Assembly (NCBI GenBank): GCA_013398015.1
Contig: VZRR01005727.1
Location: forward strand, 940,719 to 1,004,718
Source: Oreocharis arfaki
Lineage: Eukaryota; Chordata; Aves; Passeriformes; Paramythiidae
DNA: 64,000 bases
Direction: 5' to 3'
Part shown: positions 1 to 12,428 of the stretch, one piece after another
Numbering within the stretch: position 1 is the stretch's first letter
Layout: each line of letters begins with the position of its first letter
Made by a program: the position numbers and the translations under genes
Notes under the pieces: model-generated
Told to the model about the DNA's origin: nothing
The model's input: the letters and a program-made list of their open reading frames with translations, nothing else
Databases searched by the model: none

Positions 1-2504
1 CCACCATCATTTAAAATGACTGGCAGGTCAACACTAATAGGAAAAAATGAAATAGTTAAACATTCATCAAAATTGAAAACTCTTACCAAGCTGAAAGAAA
101 CAAAAAGCTTATATGACTCAAAGGAGCCATTCTGCCACTGTCAAGACTTCAATTACAATTTGGTTTAAAAAAAAACCCAAAAGCTAGTCTATGTAAAAAC
201 CTGGTAATTTCATAAACATTAACAACATCTCATGATTTATACTGCATTGAAGACCAACAAACCTAATTTCTCTTAGTCTACATGCTTATGTCAAGACCAT
301 TAAATTAAACTGAACAGGAATTCTAACAAAGCAAAACAACTTCTTCAAGAGGGTTTTTGGGATTTTTTTGAGTGGTGAGAATACATTTTACTTAGGTGCC
401 TCCTATTTATTGTACTCCTACCTCAAGAAAATAAGAGCTGATTGTGTCTCCTTTCTATTGTAAGAGATGGTTTTTGTTACCAGGTTCCAGATCAAAAATT
501 ATTTCATACATTTATACTTCCACTAAGCCATGCAAGGAAGCATCCAAATGCACGTTAGCAGAGGAGGCATTAAACCAGAAAGCTGAGGGCTGACCATCAG
601 AATTGAAATTTGGCTGTAACAGCCAGGCCATTGTTCTCCTAGAAGAAATCCCACTTTAAGGAGTTCCTGTTTCTGTTGGCTGACAGAAAGCCTGTAACCT
701 ACAAATATGCAAGTGAAGACATTGAAAAGACCCCAGAACATCCTGCCCAAAACTTCCCAGCTACCGAAAGCTCCTGAAAAGCAGCACAGTTTCAAAATTC
801 ATCAATATTTCATGAATTTTCCTAAGTCCTTTATCAATTTCATGAGAAACTTTGCACGTGGATAAAAATACTGAGATGTTTACATTGTGCAAGTAATGAT
901 CATATGTCTAGGAATATGTATGTGTATCATACACATATATCCACACACCCAACCATGAATACAGCAGAGGTTCCTTTATCTCTTCTTAAAGATACTGTCC
1001 CTTAACCCAGACTTCCTCCTGACAATAAAATATCTTTTTGAACAAAATTACAATATAACTTATAAGAAATATACTGTCCAACCTGACCAAAAGAGACAAT
1101 TGTGCTGAGTGACTCCTCGTGCTTGAGACACCAACTCAAATTCCCCATCTTCTCCAGTACCTTTGTCTGATCAATTACCACCACAAATTGCACAAACTAA
1201 AACTTGTGTAGTTAGCAACTAACTTTCCATGATTATTACACTGTTTCTGAAGCCATGTGAAAAGTGAGCTAGAAAAAAAAGAACAAGGAAACAATAGCCA
1301 CTAATCTGGAAACAGTATCAATGCACAGAGACATCAAATGAACAGCACACACACGAAATTAAAACTCAAGAAACAATGGAAGGGCTCAGAAGCTCCAAAG
1401 TAAAAGAAGAAACAAACGGGATGAACGAAGATGTTACATGTACATGGGGGAGCAGAGGTGTCAAAGCAAACCAAAAGCTGCTTTAGGTTATTATCTTTTG
1501 ACACTGGGTTCTTTATCAGACAGAAAGAGGGAGGTTGGAAAACACGGGTAAGGCTGTTGCCAGTAGCTGGTGAACACACAGCGTGGTGCTGTTTCTGCCC
1601 CAGTGCTATATACTTAAAAGAGCAATTTTAGAAGGATAACAGGGGTGATTTGTCTTCACTACAAGCTTATATCCAGTAACTCAAGGTAGGATAAAAACAA
1701 AGAAACAAAAAAATCAAACCCATTTTTAACCTTTTAATAAAATGTCCTAGGTTTTCTAGCTAGAGCAGGAGCTTCAAGATCCAAATGCCATTTGCTGGTG
1801 ACTTGTAACAAAAGACTTGTTTAGTATTCAAAGGTAATTTCTTCCTATTATATAATATCAAATATGTTGTCCCTTCCCCATCGTAAGTATTCTACTGGTG
1901 TTCCATGAAGAATGTGAATTTTACATAGTGGAAACAAATGTGATCCATGCAACGACATATGGGAATGAAGATGTCTTTTGTCAAAGTGATTTTCACACAA
2001 TATTTTTTTTAATTAGTCAAGTTATTAAAATAAATTATAAAAAACGAATAAGAAATACTAAAGAATACTGACTTTTGGTTTTACACTTATGCAACAAAAT
2101 TTAGGATATACTGTTGCTTTTCCTCCACAAATATGAGACCATCAACAACGAAAGGAAAAAACCCAAAGAGATACCTATGAATTTGAAGTCAGGATATAAG
2201 AAAATATCTTAAGCACAACTAGATATACAGCTTGGATTGACTGTAACCTAAATACTGCAAATGGTGTTTATTTAAAGAGAAGACTTCTAAAGTTTAATTA
2301 TTTATTTTAAAATAAATGTTTGGAATATTTGTTTACATAATACGGCTGCAAAAGAATGCAAGGGTTGCACAGCAGGAAGGACACTACTCACACGCAACAC
2401 AGGATATCTTGAACAAGGCTGACTTGTGTGAGAGCCAAGGTTATAGAAGGGGGGAATGAAAGGCAGAAAGAGGCACCCGAGCAGGAAGGGCCCACTTTAC
2501 TCAC
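1..2504 (-). other. CCSER2 intron after coding exon 8 (incomplete)
   Basis: This AT-rich sequence probably continues into the next exon beyond the left edge. I looked for a terminal coding exon resembling the mammalian C-terminus on the minus strand and did not see one. A small perfect inverted repeat lies at 919-937. Open frames here, such as 1334-1579 minus, resemble nothing I recognise and carry no convincing splice context. Confidence 0.6.
919..937. repeat. Short perfect inverted repeat
   Basis: Two 9-base arms (TATGTGTAT and ATACACATA) flank a single C at 928. It lies in a TATG/CACA-rich stretch and is probably low-complexity sequence able to fold into a hairpin; no function is implied. 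Confidence 0.6.
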
Positions 2505-2603
2505 AGAACTCCTCCTCCAGGAGGTTTGTGTGAATTTATCGGCACACGCACGCGCTGCCCCTGGAGGGTTTTGACTGTCCTTCTGGCAGTTACATCTAGC
2601 AGC
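2505..2603 (-). CDS. CCSER2: CCSER2 coding exon 8 (residues 750-782), last one in the window
   Basis: It encodes AARCNCQKDSQNPPGAARA followed by CADKFTQTSWRRSS. The second half matches the mammalian ADKYTQTPWRR block as I recall it; the first half is diverged apart from cysteines and Q/K. The donor GTGAGTAAA at 2504 is strong. The acceptor chosen, GATTAAG ending at 2604, is the only nearby AG that keeps phase 0 with a leading GCT; it sits downstream of the pyrimidine tract. The frame stays open across the donor, so at least one terminal exon (about 50-60 residues by comparison with the roughly 834-residue human protein, from memory) should lie left of position 1. Confidence 0.85.
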
Positions 2604-4085
2604 CTTAATCACCCCCAAAAAGAGAAAAAGAAACAAGCATTAGTTAGAAATTAACCAACTAAGCCTCTTGAAAAGTACAGTCAAGGCCTACTGCTCAAAC
2701 ATCAAGCACTGCTTGACTGTGGAGCACAGTACAATTGAACTGCAGAAACCACTATTTACAGCACTGCACAACTGCTGCTTTTCCCAAATGATATCGAGAA
2801 GTAATCCAGAATAAATATTGACTTTTGGAAAGGGTTTTTGTTCCACCTAAATTCCTGAAGCACTGCATTCTTCAAGTCATCTTTCCATCACTACAAACCC
2901 ATCTCTGCAGCAGAGCTCCTCTGCTGCACCAGTTACAGGTTACTACAGCAATCAGGCAGGTGACTGAGCAGGGAAGGAAAAGCTTCCTTCTAGGAATCTC
3001 TGAAGGCTGATGGTTAAGAGTGAGACTAAAAAACCAACAATTCCTGCAAAATGCTAACAAACAAGGTAATTTGGTTTGGTATGCTGTGATCCAGGATTCT
3101 GCTGTTCAAACAGCACAGCAGAATGCCAAATCTTCATCTTTCAGCTTTGTTTTAGAGGGAATGTTCCCAAACCAGTGAGGGAGAAGATGAAGGCCACAGC
3201 TCAGTTTTAGTGCACACACCTAAAAAAGCACATGCTAAACATTTCATTAGAGATTATGGTCACACAACACTGTCTCCAGCTATGGTAGATATATATGGTG
3301 TGCAGCTCTTGGCATCTCATCTACCCTGCCTGTAGGATCTTGTCGTGGCTTGAAATGGCTTGAAAACGTGGGGCTACTGTGCAAGAATTGTCACAGCAGG
3401 TGAATTTACCAGAACCAAACGCAAAGACACACATGGCAAAATCCAAACTCAGAACAAGAGCAAAAAGGTAAGAGGCACATGCGATTTTTTCTTGAGGCCT
3501 TGTGACTCCCTGAACCTAATTTATGATGAAAGCGCCCCCGTAACTTCTTCTTAGCTAGAAAATTTAATCTGACTATTCAATTTGTTTTGTGTTGTTTCCG
3601 AAAAAAACCCAATAAACTTAGAATACCACCTTCCTCAGCTTTAAATTCTATGGTGTAATTCTTTACTAAGCTAATGGACACCAGAGGAAAGAATGGGGAG
3701 AAAAAAAACTAACAAAAACTTAAAGCAGAACGAGAGGCCCGATACTCGTTCATTTTTAAAATACTCTAAACGTAGCCTTATCCTTTCCCCATTGTCATTT
3801 TTGAGCAGTTTCTAGAATTATATTTTCAAAACTGTTTTGGAAATTAAATATTTTTAACAGTGTTATAAACATCCTTGCTTGGTGCCACACAAAATCGCGA
3901 CCAGATTATGGAATTAAAGATCCCAGGAGCACAACTGGGAACCCAAACCTACCTTTGGTATAGTGAAAGTGCAGGAAAAAAGTGGCTGTCTAAGCTTTCT
4001 TAAAGCCTTCATCAGTACTGCCTATTGAAGTTCCACTCTGCAGGGCACACCTAGGATTCTGTTAAACATTTAGGATTATACTTAC
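2604..4085 (-). other. CCSER2 intron between coding exons 7 and 8
   Basis: About 1.5 kb of AT-rich intron bounded by GTAAGTATA at the right and GATTAAG at the left. I see no further exon, RNA gene or recognisable transposon in it. Confidence 0.7.
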
Positions 4086-4172
4086 AAGCTGCTGCTCTAA
4101 TTGGTTGATTGTTTCATCCTTTTTCTTCAGTTCGTCTTTAAGCTGTCTGATCTCGTTTAGCAGATCATCCAT
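4086..4172 (-). CDS. CCSER2: CCSER2 coding exon 7, coiled-coil (residues 721-749)
   Basis: It encodes MDDLLNEIRQLKDELKKKDE followed by TINQLEQQL, a short coiled coil with leucine/isoleucine heptad spacing and charged flanks. It corresponds to the mammalian DLLNEIKQLKDEIKKKDEKI segment as I recall it, and gives the family its name. The acceptor is CTGTTGCAG ending at 4173; the donor is the near-perfect GTAAGTATA at 4085. At 87 nt and phase 0 on both sides it is another exon whose skipping is frame-neutral. The leading Met is internal, not a start. Confidence 0.95.
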
Positions 4173-4949
4173 CTGCAACAGAACAGTGGTTTTCTGTAAG
4201 GACTGCACTGATCTAGATCCACACCTCTCCAGGATATATGACATCAGGCATGCCTGGAGGGCTGGTAGTGACACAGCACATGCTTTCTTCCTCCTATTCA
4301 CACAGAGAGAGGGGCTGCAGGCACATAGAATAAAAGAAACTTGACTAAAAGTCTCTTTAAGAGGCCAAATTCAGCTGACCCACCAAATTTCCAAGGTAAG
4401 TAGATCAGCTGCATTTTTGAAACAGTAATTCATCTGCTGTGCAAACAAGTGACATGATGTAGATGAAAATGCCTAGTCAGCAAACACTACCTACAGCCCT
4501 CTTTATCAACAACAAAAATTACTGAACTCAGAACAGGCATTAGGTTTTAAGTGTTCTTCATCTCCATGAAGTATTTATAACCTTGTTATATCTCCAGCAA
4601 GCACTGTTTCCCTCCCATAAATACAGAATTAGTGATCTTTGTATTGTGACTTTAGAATAAATGCCAAGCAAAGCAATAAAACCTTACCACCACAGAAAAC
4701 ACAAGGTTACAAGTCTGTGACTGTAAAAGATGATCCCATTTGGAATACCTATTGTGATTTATTCTGCCTTTAATACCCATTCTAAAACAACAAACTTGCC
4801 ACTGACTTTGTGGGGTTCACCTAGGTTAGCATTTAAATAAGGAAAGAAGCAAGAAGCAATACTTCAGTAGAACACAAACTTTGGGTGTGTTTTCTAAACA
4901 CAAACAGGTTAGCACCTCTTATTCCTTAGAGTCAATCAACGTCATTTAC
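4173..4949 (-). other. CCSER2 intron between coding exons 6 and 7
   Basis: A 777-base intron with a GTAAAT donor and a CTGTTGCAG acceptor. No other feature seen. Confidence 0.75.
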
Positions 4950-5033
4950 CTTAAAAGTTGACTCAGGTTCTTGTGGTTCTGGACTTGATGGGACTGAGAA
5001 CGTGATGTCCTGGAGTGACACATTTTCATCATT
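4950..5033 (-). CDS. CCSER2: CCSER2 coding exon 6 (residues 693-720)
   Basis: This 84-nt, 28-codon exon encodes NDENVSLQDITFSVPSSPEP followed by QEPESTFK. The core SLxDIxxSxPSSPEP matches mammalian CCSER2 from memory, and SSPEP is a likely proline-directed phosphosite (inference). The acceptor is ATGGTAG ending at 5034 and the donor is AAG|GTAAAT at 4949. It is phase 0 at both ends, so skipping would keep the frame. Confidence 0.9.
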
Positions 5034-8000
5034 CTACCATGGGACAAAAACAAGAATACAAGCTTGAATCACTTGTTGAAACAGCAAGATTCCTTCTTCC
5101 CCCCAACAGGAAAGCCCCCCCTTGCTGCAGCCTGTGTACAGTGTCCAAGTCAGGGCCATGCTACAGACAGTTAAATTTAATTTCCATAACCTGATAGAAC
5201 TTTACATCTCACAGTTTTTTGGTGCTGTTTTGGTTTGGGTTGGCTTTTTTGTTGTTTTTTCTTGGGCTTTTATAAAAATAGACTGTTAATTTTGAGAACA
5301 GTCAAGTTTCCACTGTCCAGCCCTCAGCTGTATCCAGTTCTCAAGCAGCTGCTTGCCCCTTCTAGGCCCATGGCCAGCAAGTGAAAGACTGATGAAGCAG
5401 CAATTTACACTTGATGTTATGGATGAATTCTAACAGAGTGCTTTGAAATAATTTGCACAATAATATCAGAAAAACACAAACATTATTTAGTTCAAAACAT
5501 TCCTAAAATACTAGAGGAAAAGTAAAGCAATTAGAATCCTAGAATTAATAACAAATTATATATATATTATTATAAATATTATAAATTATAACTTTTTAAT
5601 ATATTTATATTGTATTTTATATTTGTCTTACATCCCCCAATTTACAAAGTTCACCAACATTTTATTTTAAGCAATGATGCAAACAAATACACACAGAAGT
5701 AAAGCTGCAGATGGTCACAGTTACAACTGTGAAAGAGTCATCATGGGAATGAGAAAAAATACAAAACAAGACAAACCATTCCAAGCAAAAGCATCTTGCA
5801 TGGCTTTTCAAAGCTCTGTACCTCCAGTTTACCTTTTATTGCTATTAAAATGCAGGGAAGTGGAGCAATAAGACATTCCATAACAGCAGATTAAGACCTA
5901 ATTGCAAAGAAGGTTAGTATGTCACACGCTCCCTGCTGATTTAAATCAGTGTTCCAGGCCTGTGCTACACCTGACTCATTCACCAGCAAAGCAGGAACAA
6001 AGGTCATCTGCTGCAATTCCCTCACCACTGTCCTAATTATCTCAGCACACACAGAGAGAACACAGGACAGCTGCAGAAGGAACAGATCTGAAACTATCAG
6101 CAGGAACTCAAGCCTCCATTTGAACTCATGCTAGGATTAATCTATGAAATCTGTCCTGTTGTGCTTTTTGTTTCTTGCTCATCATATTGCTAAAATGAAA
6201 CAGGGGAAATCAGCAAACCAGAGATATCCTTGGACAAAAAAGAAGATATTAGAATTACCAAAAAGATGATAGAATTAGCAAAGTAAATGCAAGTGGTTAT
6301 AGGCATGTCCTATTTTTGGCAGGCTAGAAATACTAAGAAATATACCAAGATACCAAATTTTGGAAACTTGGAGACAATGTGTACTTTAAAACTATAAGTA
6401 AAGATAAAATAAACTTTATAAAGGTATCACCACATTGCATGTCAGAACAAGCAATAAAAAAAACCTACCTCTAACATTTTTACAATAGCAGAATACATTA
6501 TTTATTTTAGTATAATCACTTATTCAGAGGAGTGGCAAGTTTACCAGGGTCTACTGAATTTTTACCAAGGTCTAGCCATCGATTCCCAATTCCAAGGTTT
6601 TTTTCAGTACAAATCACTCATTTGAACAGTCTCCTTCGCTAATGGCATTTCTCTAAAGATGCAAGCAGAAGATGTGTTAAGTGGCCATCAAGCAGAGGGT
6701 GCTATTCACCTGCTGACTGCTCGGCATTCTGGGTGCAGTTTCATCCAGGCCATGTCGATCTCACTGCCCACTGTCGAACACCATGACAGTGACAGCCCGA
6801 CAGATACACAACTGCTTAAACCTAAAATTTGCCAGCTTGATTTGCTATTGTTTGTTCATTTCTTTTGGTTCTGCTTCTTTCAAGCACAATTAAGTCACTG
6901 AGGTGAATAACTGTTTTGTGGCTAATAAAAAACAGCATTAATTGTAGGGGCAATTTATACAACTTAATACATAACACAAAAAAGTCTTCTCATTTCGTAA
7001 GTCTGTTTCTTTCTCAACTTCAGGCTTCTCATAAACAAAGATGAATCTCTCCTGTGTATCTTACCAGATGCAAAAAGAAAATAACACAATGAATATGCAT
7101 TTCAAAGGTACACAAGTGACTTACTGATCTAAAGCCTCAGCAAAATGTACCGATGCATTTAACAACTTTGCATTACATGGTTCACGTTTTCATTCACGCC
7201 TCTTCATACACACGGGCCATATCTGATAAGCTACAGTGAAGATCTGTGCTTGAAAAATAGAATTTCATTTCCATTCATGAAAGATAAGTTGAAATGAAAC
7301 ATTTTTTATGAAACCTGCAACCCACAGTAAAAAGAGCTTCACAGACCTCATAGTTCTGTGAACTGCCTTGTGCTTCAGCCCTCCTTACAAGAGCAGCAAG
7401 TGCTGATCTGAGATAAGACAGGGTGGTCGAAAGCCATTGCTGGGTTTCTACAGAGGACGGTCAAGATCAAAGGCTCCAGGGCAACAGAAACAGAACATCT
7501 TCGTTTAAAATTGTATTAACACATTAGCCTCCACCCAGAGCAGCAAATTTATGAAATTAATTGACGAGGAGGAGGAAATTTTTAAGATCAGAAAAAAACT
7601 TATTTCTTAATAAGCATGCAAATGAAGTACCGTAGTCAATGTTTAAGAAGCATGAACACTTACATGTCAATTATTACTAGAATTAGACTTCCAAAACATT
7701 TTCTTCTTACAATACAAAGTTAGCACTCCAGCTAAGCATTAAAGAGAGAGCGCTCTCCAGCAGGACACCTCTCTGTAAATAATTATAACTGCATTTAGCA
7801 CAAGAACAATCTCCACTTTTCACTCCATATAGCTTAGTATAAACATTACTGACAAGCCAGAGAAGGTCATACTCACTACTGTGAACATTTTTTAAAACAC
7901 TGCATGAGAGAAACTCCTGTTGCTGATTTCACTGTTTGAAGGCACAGGAAGATGGCAGTGTGTGAGGAGCAAGCAGACAGCACGAGTTCTGCTGGCATTG

Positions 8001-10402
8001 TTGTCCTGGCCACACGGAGCTCAGCTAAGGCTCTATTACTCAAATAACGATTTATTTGTCCAAGCTGAACTGGGAATGCAGCACCAACCCCACGCTGCTG
8101 CAGCGATGTTGCTAGCAATACTCCAGCTAATTTATATCCAGTTATGTGAGCTACAGTCACAGCAATGAATCCAGTACAGCACATTAAGTCTCCCCAGGAG
8201 CTGCTAGGTATACATTCATTATGCGCTGTGCTCCACACTAAGTCACGCTACAGCTGATGAGATAATTGTATAAAACTGAATTTAATTACTAACTCTTTCC
8301 TATTTTACTGTAACTGTTCCTCTGAGACCTCGTGCCTAAGTCCTGACTACAGCTCTATTTCTACCTATCCAAATTAAATATTATTGCTGAATGCCATAAC
8401 TGGAGAAAGGCAACACATACACTTAAATGTGTAATATTGGTGGTGTTAATAGAAGAACTTCTGCTTCCACTATTAAGGCTGGAGTTTGAAAGCAATTGAC
8501 TTTGTACCTTGATTTTTTTTATATTTTGCAAGAAGCTGCCTGTGATATAGTCCTAGTTCAGAGTACAGAATGTTAAAGTTCAACTACTTGTTTTCAAACG
8601 ATATTTCTGTTCAAGAAGTAAAAAAGAATTGTAGAATTTTTACTCATTCCTGTTAGTATGAAGCTCAATGTTTACAGTAAAGGCTCAACACTTTAGTGCA
8701 ATGAAAAAATATTTCATACAAGTTTTGCCCTAATTGTTTAGTAAATTAAGGTAGTAAAGGTCTGAAGTTTCCTCCTCTGTAGCACGCCAATTTACTTCTA
8801 CATTACTATTCATGTTCTTTGAGGAAAAGAGTAGATAATACACAGCAGAGTAGAATAAATATTCAAAAGTCCAGTGATGAGTTTTGGAAGCGGTGAGTCA
8901 AAACAGGGTTGGATTAGGTCAGGAAAATACAGCCAAGCATGCCGGACAAAGTTTGAAGGCAAGAACAATCCCTGTTATTATTAAACTCACCGTTACAGGG
9001 AGGAAGGGAAAGAGGAGCAAGCATTTGTCAAGACAAGGAGCAAATTTTGAAAAATTGACATATTAAGAGTATCTGCTTCGTTCTGTGCATTTAAGTTCTT
9101 TTAAAAAACTTGATCTGAGCTACTTGAGGCAAGATTTTTATTCTGCAACCTGGCTATTACAACCTAGATCAAGATTTAACACAGGGTATTTTGCAGGGCC
9201 ACACACTACTTGGCTATAATGTGCAAGCCTTTACACTGTGGACCACACAACAACAACATCCATCAAGGTGCCAAATTGTCCTTGTGTTAAAGGCATTAAA
9301 AGCCCTGCATAAAGGTTCCCTGCTACCTCTGTATTAATGCCGGGGGCTGTTGAGGGGCACAGTTTATGGAGCCCACCACTCAGACATTAGGTTCTAAGTA
9401 CAAACCTTCCCCCACTGACACTGCATTATTTTTGTTACAATTCTTTTTCCACTGACAAAATCAGGAATACATCTCAGTTACCAAAGGAAGCAAATGCTCA
9501 CATTTCTAAAAGGCACAATTATACAACTGAATTAGCCTCAAGGCTGATTTGCTTTTTGTTTTGCTGTGTTTTGTTTTGGTGCCTTACTTTCAAGGCACAA
9601 ACTTATTGTCATTACATTATCCTATTAGAAAAGCACAGCAATGAGTCTGGTATTAAAAGACAACATCACACAAACACTTTCCAGTGCTAATCTGTATATG
9701 CCTCCAAAGAAAGGCTCATGGACTATTCTTTATTATGGTAACAAAGGAATTTTTGTAGCTGAAATGCCATACTTCTGCTGAGTCATTTAGCAGTTTACCA
9801 ACTCCCACAACTTGCCAAGTTTTGAGGTGCATTGAAAAAGCTCCTTAAAAGCTTATGACAATTTCATAACATAGGAAGGTTAAATTTGAACACTTCCAAC
9901 AGAGATGACCCAGTATGATTTGCTAAGCTTCTTGTCAAAACACACAGAAAAGATGAAAAGAATGAAGAAAACAAAGCCTTAAGAAAAAGCTATTAGCATT
10001 GACTTGCTGAATTTAAGTTTAATCAACGTGATCAATTTTAATATTTTAATTTTTTTTTAACTCCCAGCTTTTTTAAATCTTATTGGATAAAAACTGTTTT
10101 TCACATCCACGGCTTTTCTTTTCTAATTTCTAATTTTAATTTTACTCTGAGAAGTAAAATTTAATATTGAATAAATATTAAAACTTCTAGTATTTAGTCT
10201 GTTTTGTAGTCAGTAAAATGCTGACAAGGCAGAAAAAAAGAGCTCTTCAAAATAGCAATAAAAAGTATACTCACCTTCTGGAACTTCCTAATTCAATGTA
10301 TCAATGAAAGGCCAATATACTAATAAGGCCAACCAGAACACAAGCCCATCCAGGCCCACTCCCCAGTCTACTTTACTGCTTTAGATCCTGTGAACAGCTC
10401 AC
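5034..10402 (-). other. CCSER2 intron between coding exons 5 and 6
   Basis: About 5.4 kb of AT-rich intron. It contains an almost pure A/T stretch at about 5545-5625. A less AT-rich patch at 7.9-8.24 kb carries a 120-codon minus-strand open frame with no recognisable protein similarity, which I take as chance. No RNA gene or clear transposon seen. Confidence 0.65.
5545..5625. repeat. AT-rich low-complexity tract
   Basis: Sequence here is nearly all A and T, made of TATATATA, ATTATAAATATTATAAATTATA and related runs with partial dyad symmetry. It is simple sequence, likely variable in length. Confidence 0.8.
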
Positions 10403-10589
10403 CTGGTGCAGCAGCCTCTTGAGTTTGAGGAGCTGTGTCTTGACAGCGGTGCAGTCCTGCACCATGTGCCGCAGGGTCATCTCGTCCAGCATCACCGTGT
10501 TCTCCGCCAGCGCCCGCGGCGCCTGGTAACCGCTGCCCGCCCCGTAGCTCTCCAGGTGACCCACAGCAGGCTCCAGGTAGTTTGAACCC
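10403..10589 (-). CDS. CCSER2: CCSER2 coding exon 5, conserved CCSER core (residues 630-692)
   Basis: It encodes a variable start (RGSNYLEPAVGHLESYG) and then the family's best-conserved segment: ENTVMLDEMTLRHMVQDCTA followed by VKTQLLKLKRLLHQ, a predicted amphipathic helix also present in CCSER1 (MLQDCTAVKTLLLKMKR, from memory). The acceptor is TTATTTTTAG at 10590 and the donor is CAG|GTGAGC at 10402; phase 2 in, phase 0 out. Composition is odd for this locus: codons from about residue 646 onward end almost only in G or C and carry many CpGs, while the flanking introns are strongly AT-rich. Confidence 0.96.
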
Positions 10590-11197
10590 CTAAAAATAAC
10601 CCAAAACATAAAAACACAGTGATGACAAACTGGAGCTGGACAGCGTTTGGTAAAAAGGAAAGTGTTACGCATGGTGGGCTATACTTACACACTGTGGCAC
10701 ACAGCAGAAAATAAATAAATCACAAAATGTCAATGCTATTTCACTTAAACACAGAGTTCTCCTGTCCACTTCCCAGAGACCTCTCTCAAAATATAAACTA
10801 CAGTACCCTAAAAACAGTTTGTGCAGCAGAATTTCTATAAACTGTCATTCAACCCTTTAAGGACTACAGGGTTACACTTACTTTACCAACAAATTAAAGA
10901 GTATAAAGCTGTCCAAACTTACAAAATGCAAGTAGTAAGACATTACAGTGGCTTTCCACTGTACATAAGGTATTTTAATCAACACGTATATTGTATCAAC
11001 ACAAGCAACAAGTATTTGGAATAAAAACAGGAGCATGAGTTGTGACAAGAAATTGTTATAACCCTCAGTGCTGCTTCCACTCAGACACACGAATATTCTG
11101 AAAATGTTGTACTCAGCATCACTTGACCTCTTAGCGCCAAAAAGGAATTGCTCACTGATGCTTCAAATGTTTGTGAGGATATAGAAGAGTCCTTTAC
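10590..11197 (-). other. CCSER2 intron between coding exons 4 and 5
   Basis: A 608-base AT-rich intron with donor GTAAAG and acceptor TTATTTTTAG. The splice phases of both neighbours agree (phase 2). Nothing else seen. Confidence 0.75.
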
Positions 11198-11360
11198 CTG
11201 TTCAAATCATTTTTACCATGGATATAATGGTCAGCATGGCCTAGATGGTAGTGATCCTGGGTATTCCATCGCTGCTGTGGTGCTCTTTTCCAGAATCCCT
11301 CCTGATGCTGTCTCACATTTCTGTCTTGTCTGTCATAGCGGCTCATATTTTCACATTCCT
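11198..11360 (-). CDS. CCSER2: CCSER2 coding exon 4 (residues 576-629)
   Basis: It encodes EECENMSRYDRQDRNVRQHQ and then EGFWKRAPQQRWNTQDHYHL followed by a His-rich GHADHYIHGK tail. These match the mammalian CCSER2 blocks ENM.R.DR.DRNVRQ.QEGFWKR and the HYHL..DHY histidine cluster as I recall them. The acceptor is CTCTCTGTAG at 11370-11361 and the donor is AG|GTAAAG at 11197, giving phase 1 in and phase 2 out. The bird sequence has one more glutamine (APQQRW) than the human sequence I remember. The methionine in ENMSRYD (ATG at 11346-11344) would be the first in-frame start for a transcript from the proposed internal promoter at 12.3 kb. Confidence 0.92.
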
Positions 11361-12120
11361 CTACAGAGAGCATAATGTTTAAAAAAATTGTAAGACTTGT
11401 TCCCAGGACCTTGCAAATAAAATATTAACTATGTACTAGAAACAGATGCAGTGTAAAGTCTGTGGGGTTTGTTTTGTTTTTTAAATGATCCAAAACAGTA
11501 TGCATTTTAGAAGTGTCAAGCAGACTTCTGTAACAAAGTCACATTTTTATTAAAATATATAATTGTTACAAGAATAAGAGCAGCCTGTAGCAGACACTAG
11601 GAATCCAGCTTTAACAGTATTTCCAGCTTAAGTAGAAAGTCATTTGGAGGAGGTAGAGATTATGGAAGAAAATAAATTTAAAAGTAACAATTTCCTGTCT
11701 TTCTTACTGATGGTATCTCCGGGCCTTTAAGTAAAGTTCTAACAACACACAAACACAGAAAGACAACATTGTAAAAAAAGGCCAGTATTGCATTGCAAAA
11801 CAAAACAGTTTTGCTACTTAAAATACAGATATAACTCACCCTATTCATCTTGTTTGGTTTTCAGATTCACAGACATTTAATCTGTACTTACCTGGACAGC
11901 CAGCATGATTTAAAACATGGAAAGCAAATAATCTCTTTAAAACACCAACTTCTGCAAAGCCACAGGAATTCCACAAACGTCTTAAGGGAACAAACGCTAA
12001 ATTTGGCAACAGCCTGGAAACGACTGAGAGAAAGCCAAAACAACTTCTACCCGGGCAGTCAGACCCGGCAAAACGAGTCATAAACTGCTATTCTGCCGCC
12101 ACACTTTGTCCTTCACTTAC

Positions 12121-12330
12121 CCAAGGAGTTTTCCCTGTCATTGTCAGTCCTTTTCCAGGAGCAGCTCCACACAAGGGAGCAGAGTTCCCCCGCTGCCCCC
12201 TCAGCCCCGCTGCGCACAAGGCTCCCAAACAGGCCTTCCTTCCTGCTGGGCTCCCAGCCTGCGTGGGGCTGGGAGCGAGCCCAGCTTCACCCTGTGATTT
12301 AAACCGCCCTCCTCACTCCCTGCATACTTG
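12121..12330 (-). other. Candidate alternative first exon of CCSER2 (internal transcript)
   Basis: Read on the minus strand, a GC-rich stretch within AT-rich intron runs from a TATA-like box at about 12350 to a near-consensus donor, CCTTGG|GTAAGTGAAG, at 12120-12119. The next acceptor downstream is that of coding exon 4 at 11361. Splicing there would give a transcript whose first in-frame methionine is in exon 4 (ATG at 11346), producing a CCSER2 lacking residues 1-580. A short upstream frame starts at the ATG at 12141-12139 and would end by overlapping that start. This is inference from sequence signals only; the right boundary (TSS) is approximate. Confidence 0.4.
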
Positions 12331-12348
12331 TTGAGCTAGAACTGTTTC

Positions 12349-12357
12349 TATAAATAG
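12349..12357 (-). promoter_or_regulatory. TATA-like box of the candidate internal promoter
   Basis: The minus strand reads CTATTTATA; the plus strand reads TATAAATAG, a consensus TATA box in that direction. An initiator-like TCAACA lies about 20-25 bases downstream on the minus strand. Because the element reads better on the plus strand, plus-strand transcription is a live alternative. Confidence 0.35.
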
Positions 12358-12428
12358 CGGCCAAGCGGCATCCCAGGCTCCAAAGTGAAACCAGGAGAGT
12401 TTCTGAGGACCTGGAAAGTCTTAAGAGG

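Noticed and set aside
7876..8238. 120-codon minus-strand open frame in the intron between exons 5 and 6
   Set aside because: No similarity to CCSER2 or any family I know and no good splice sites at its ends. The local drop in AT content makes a chance frame more likely.
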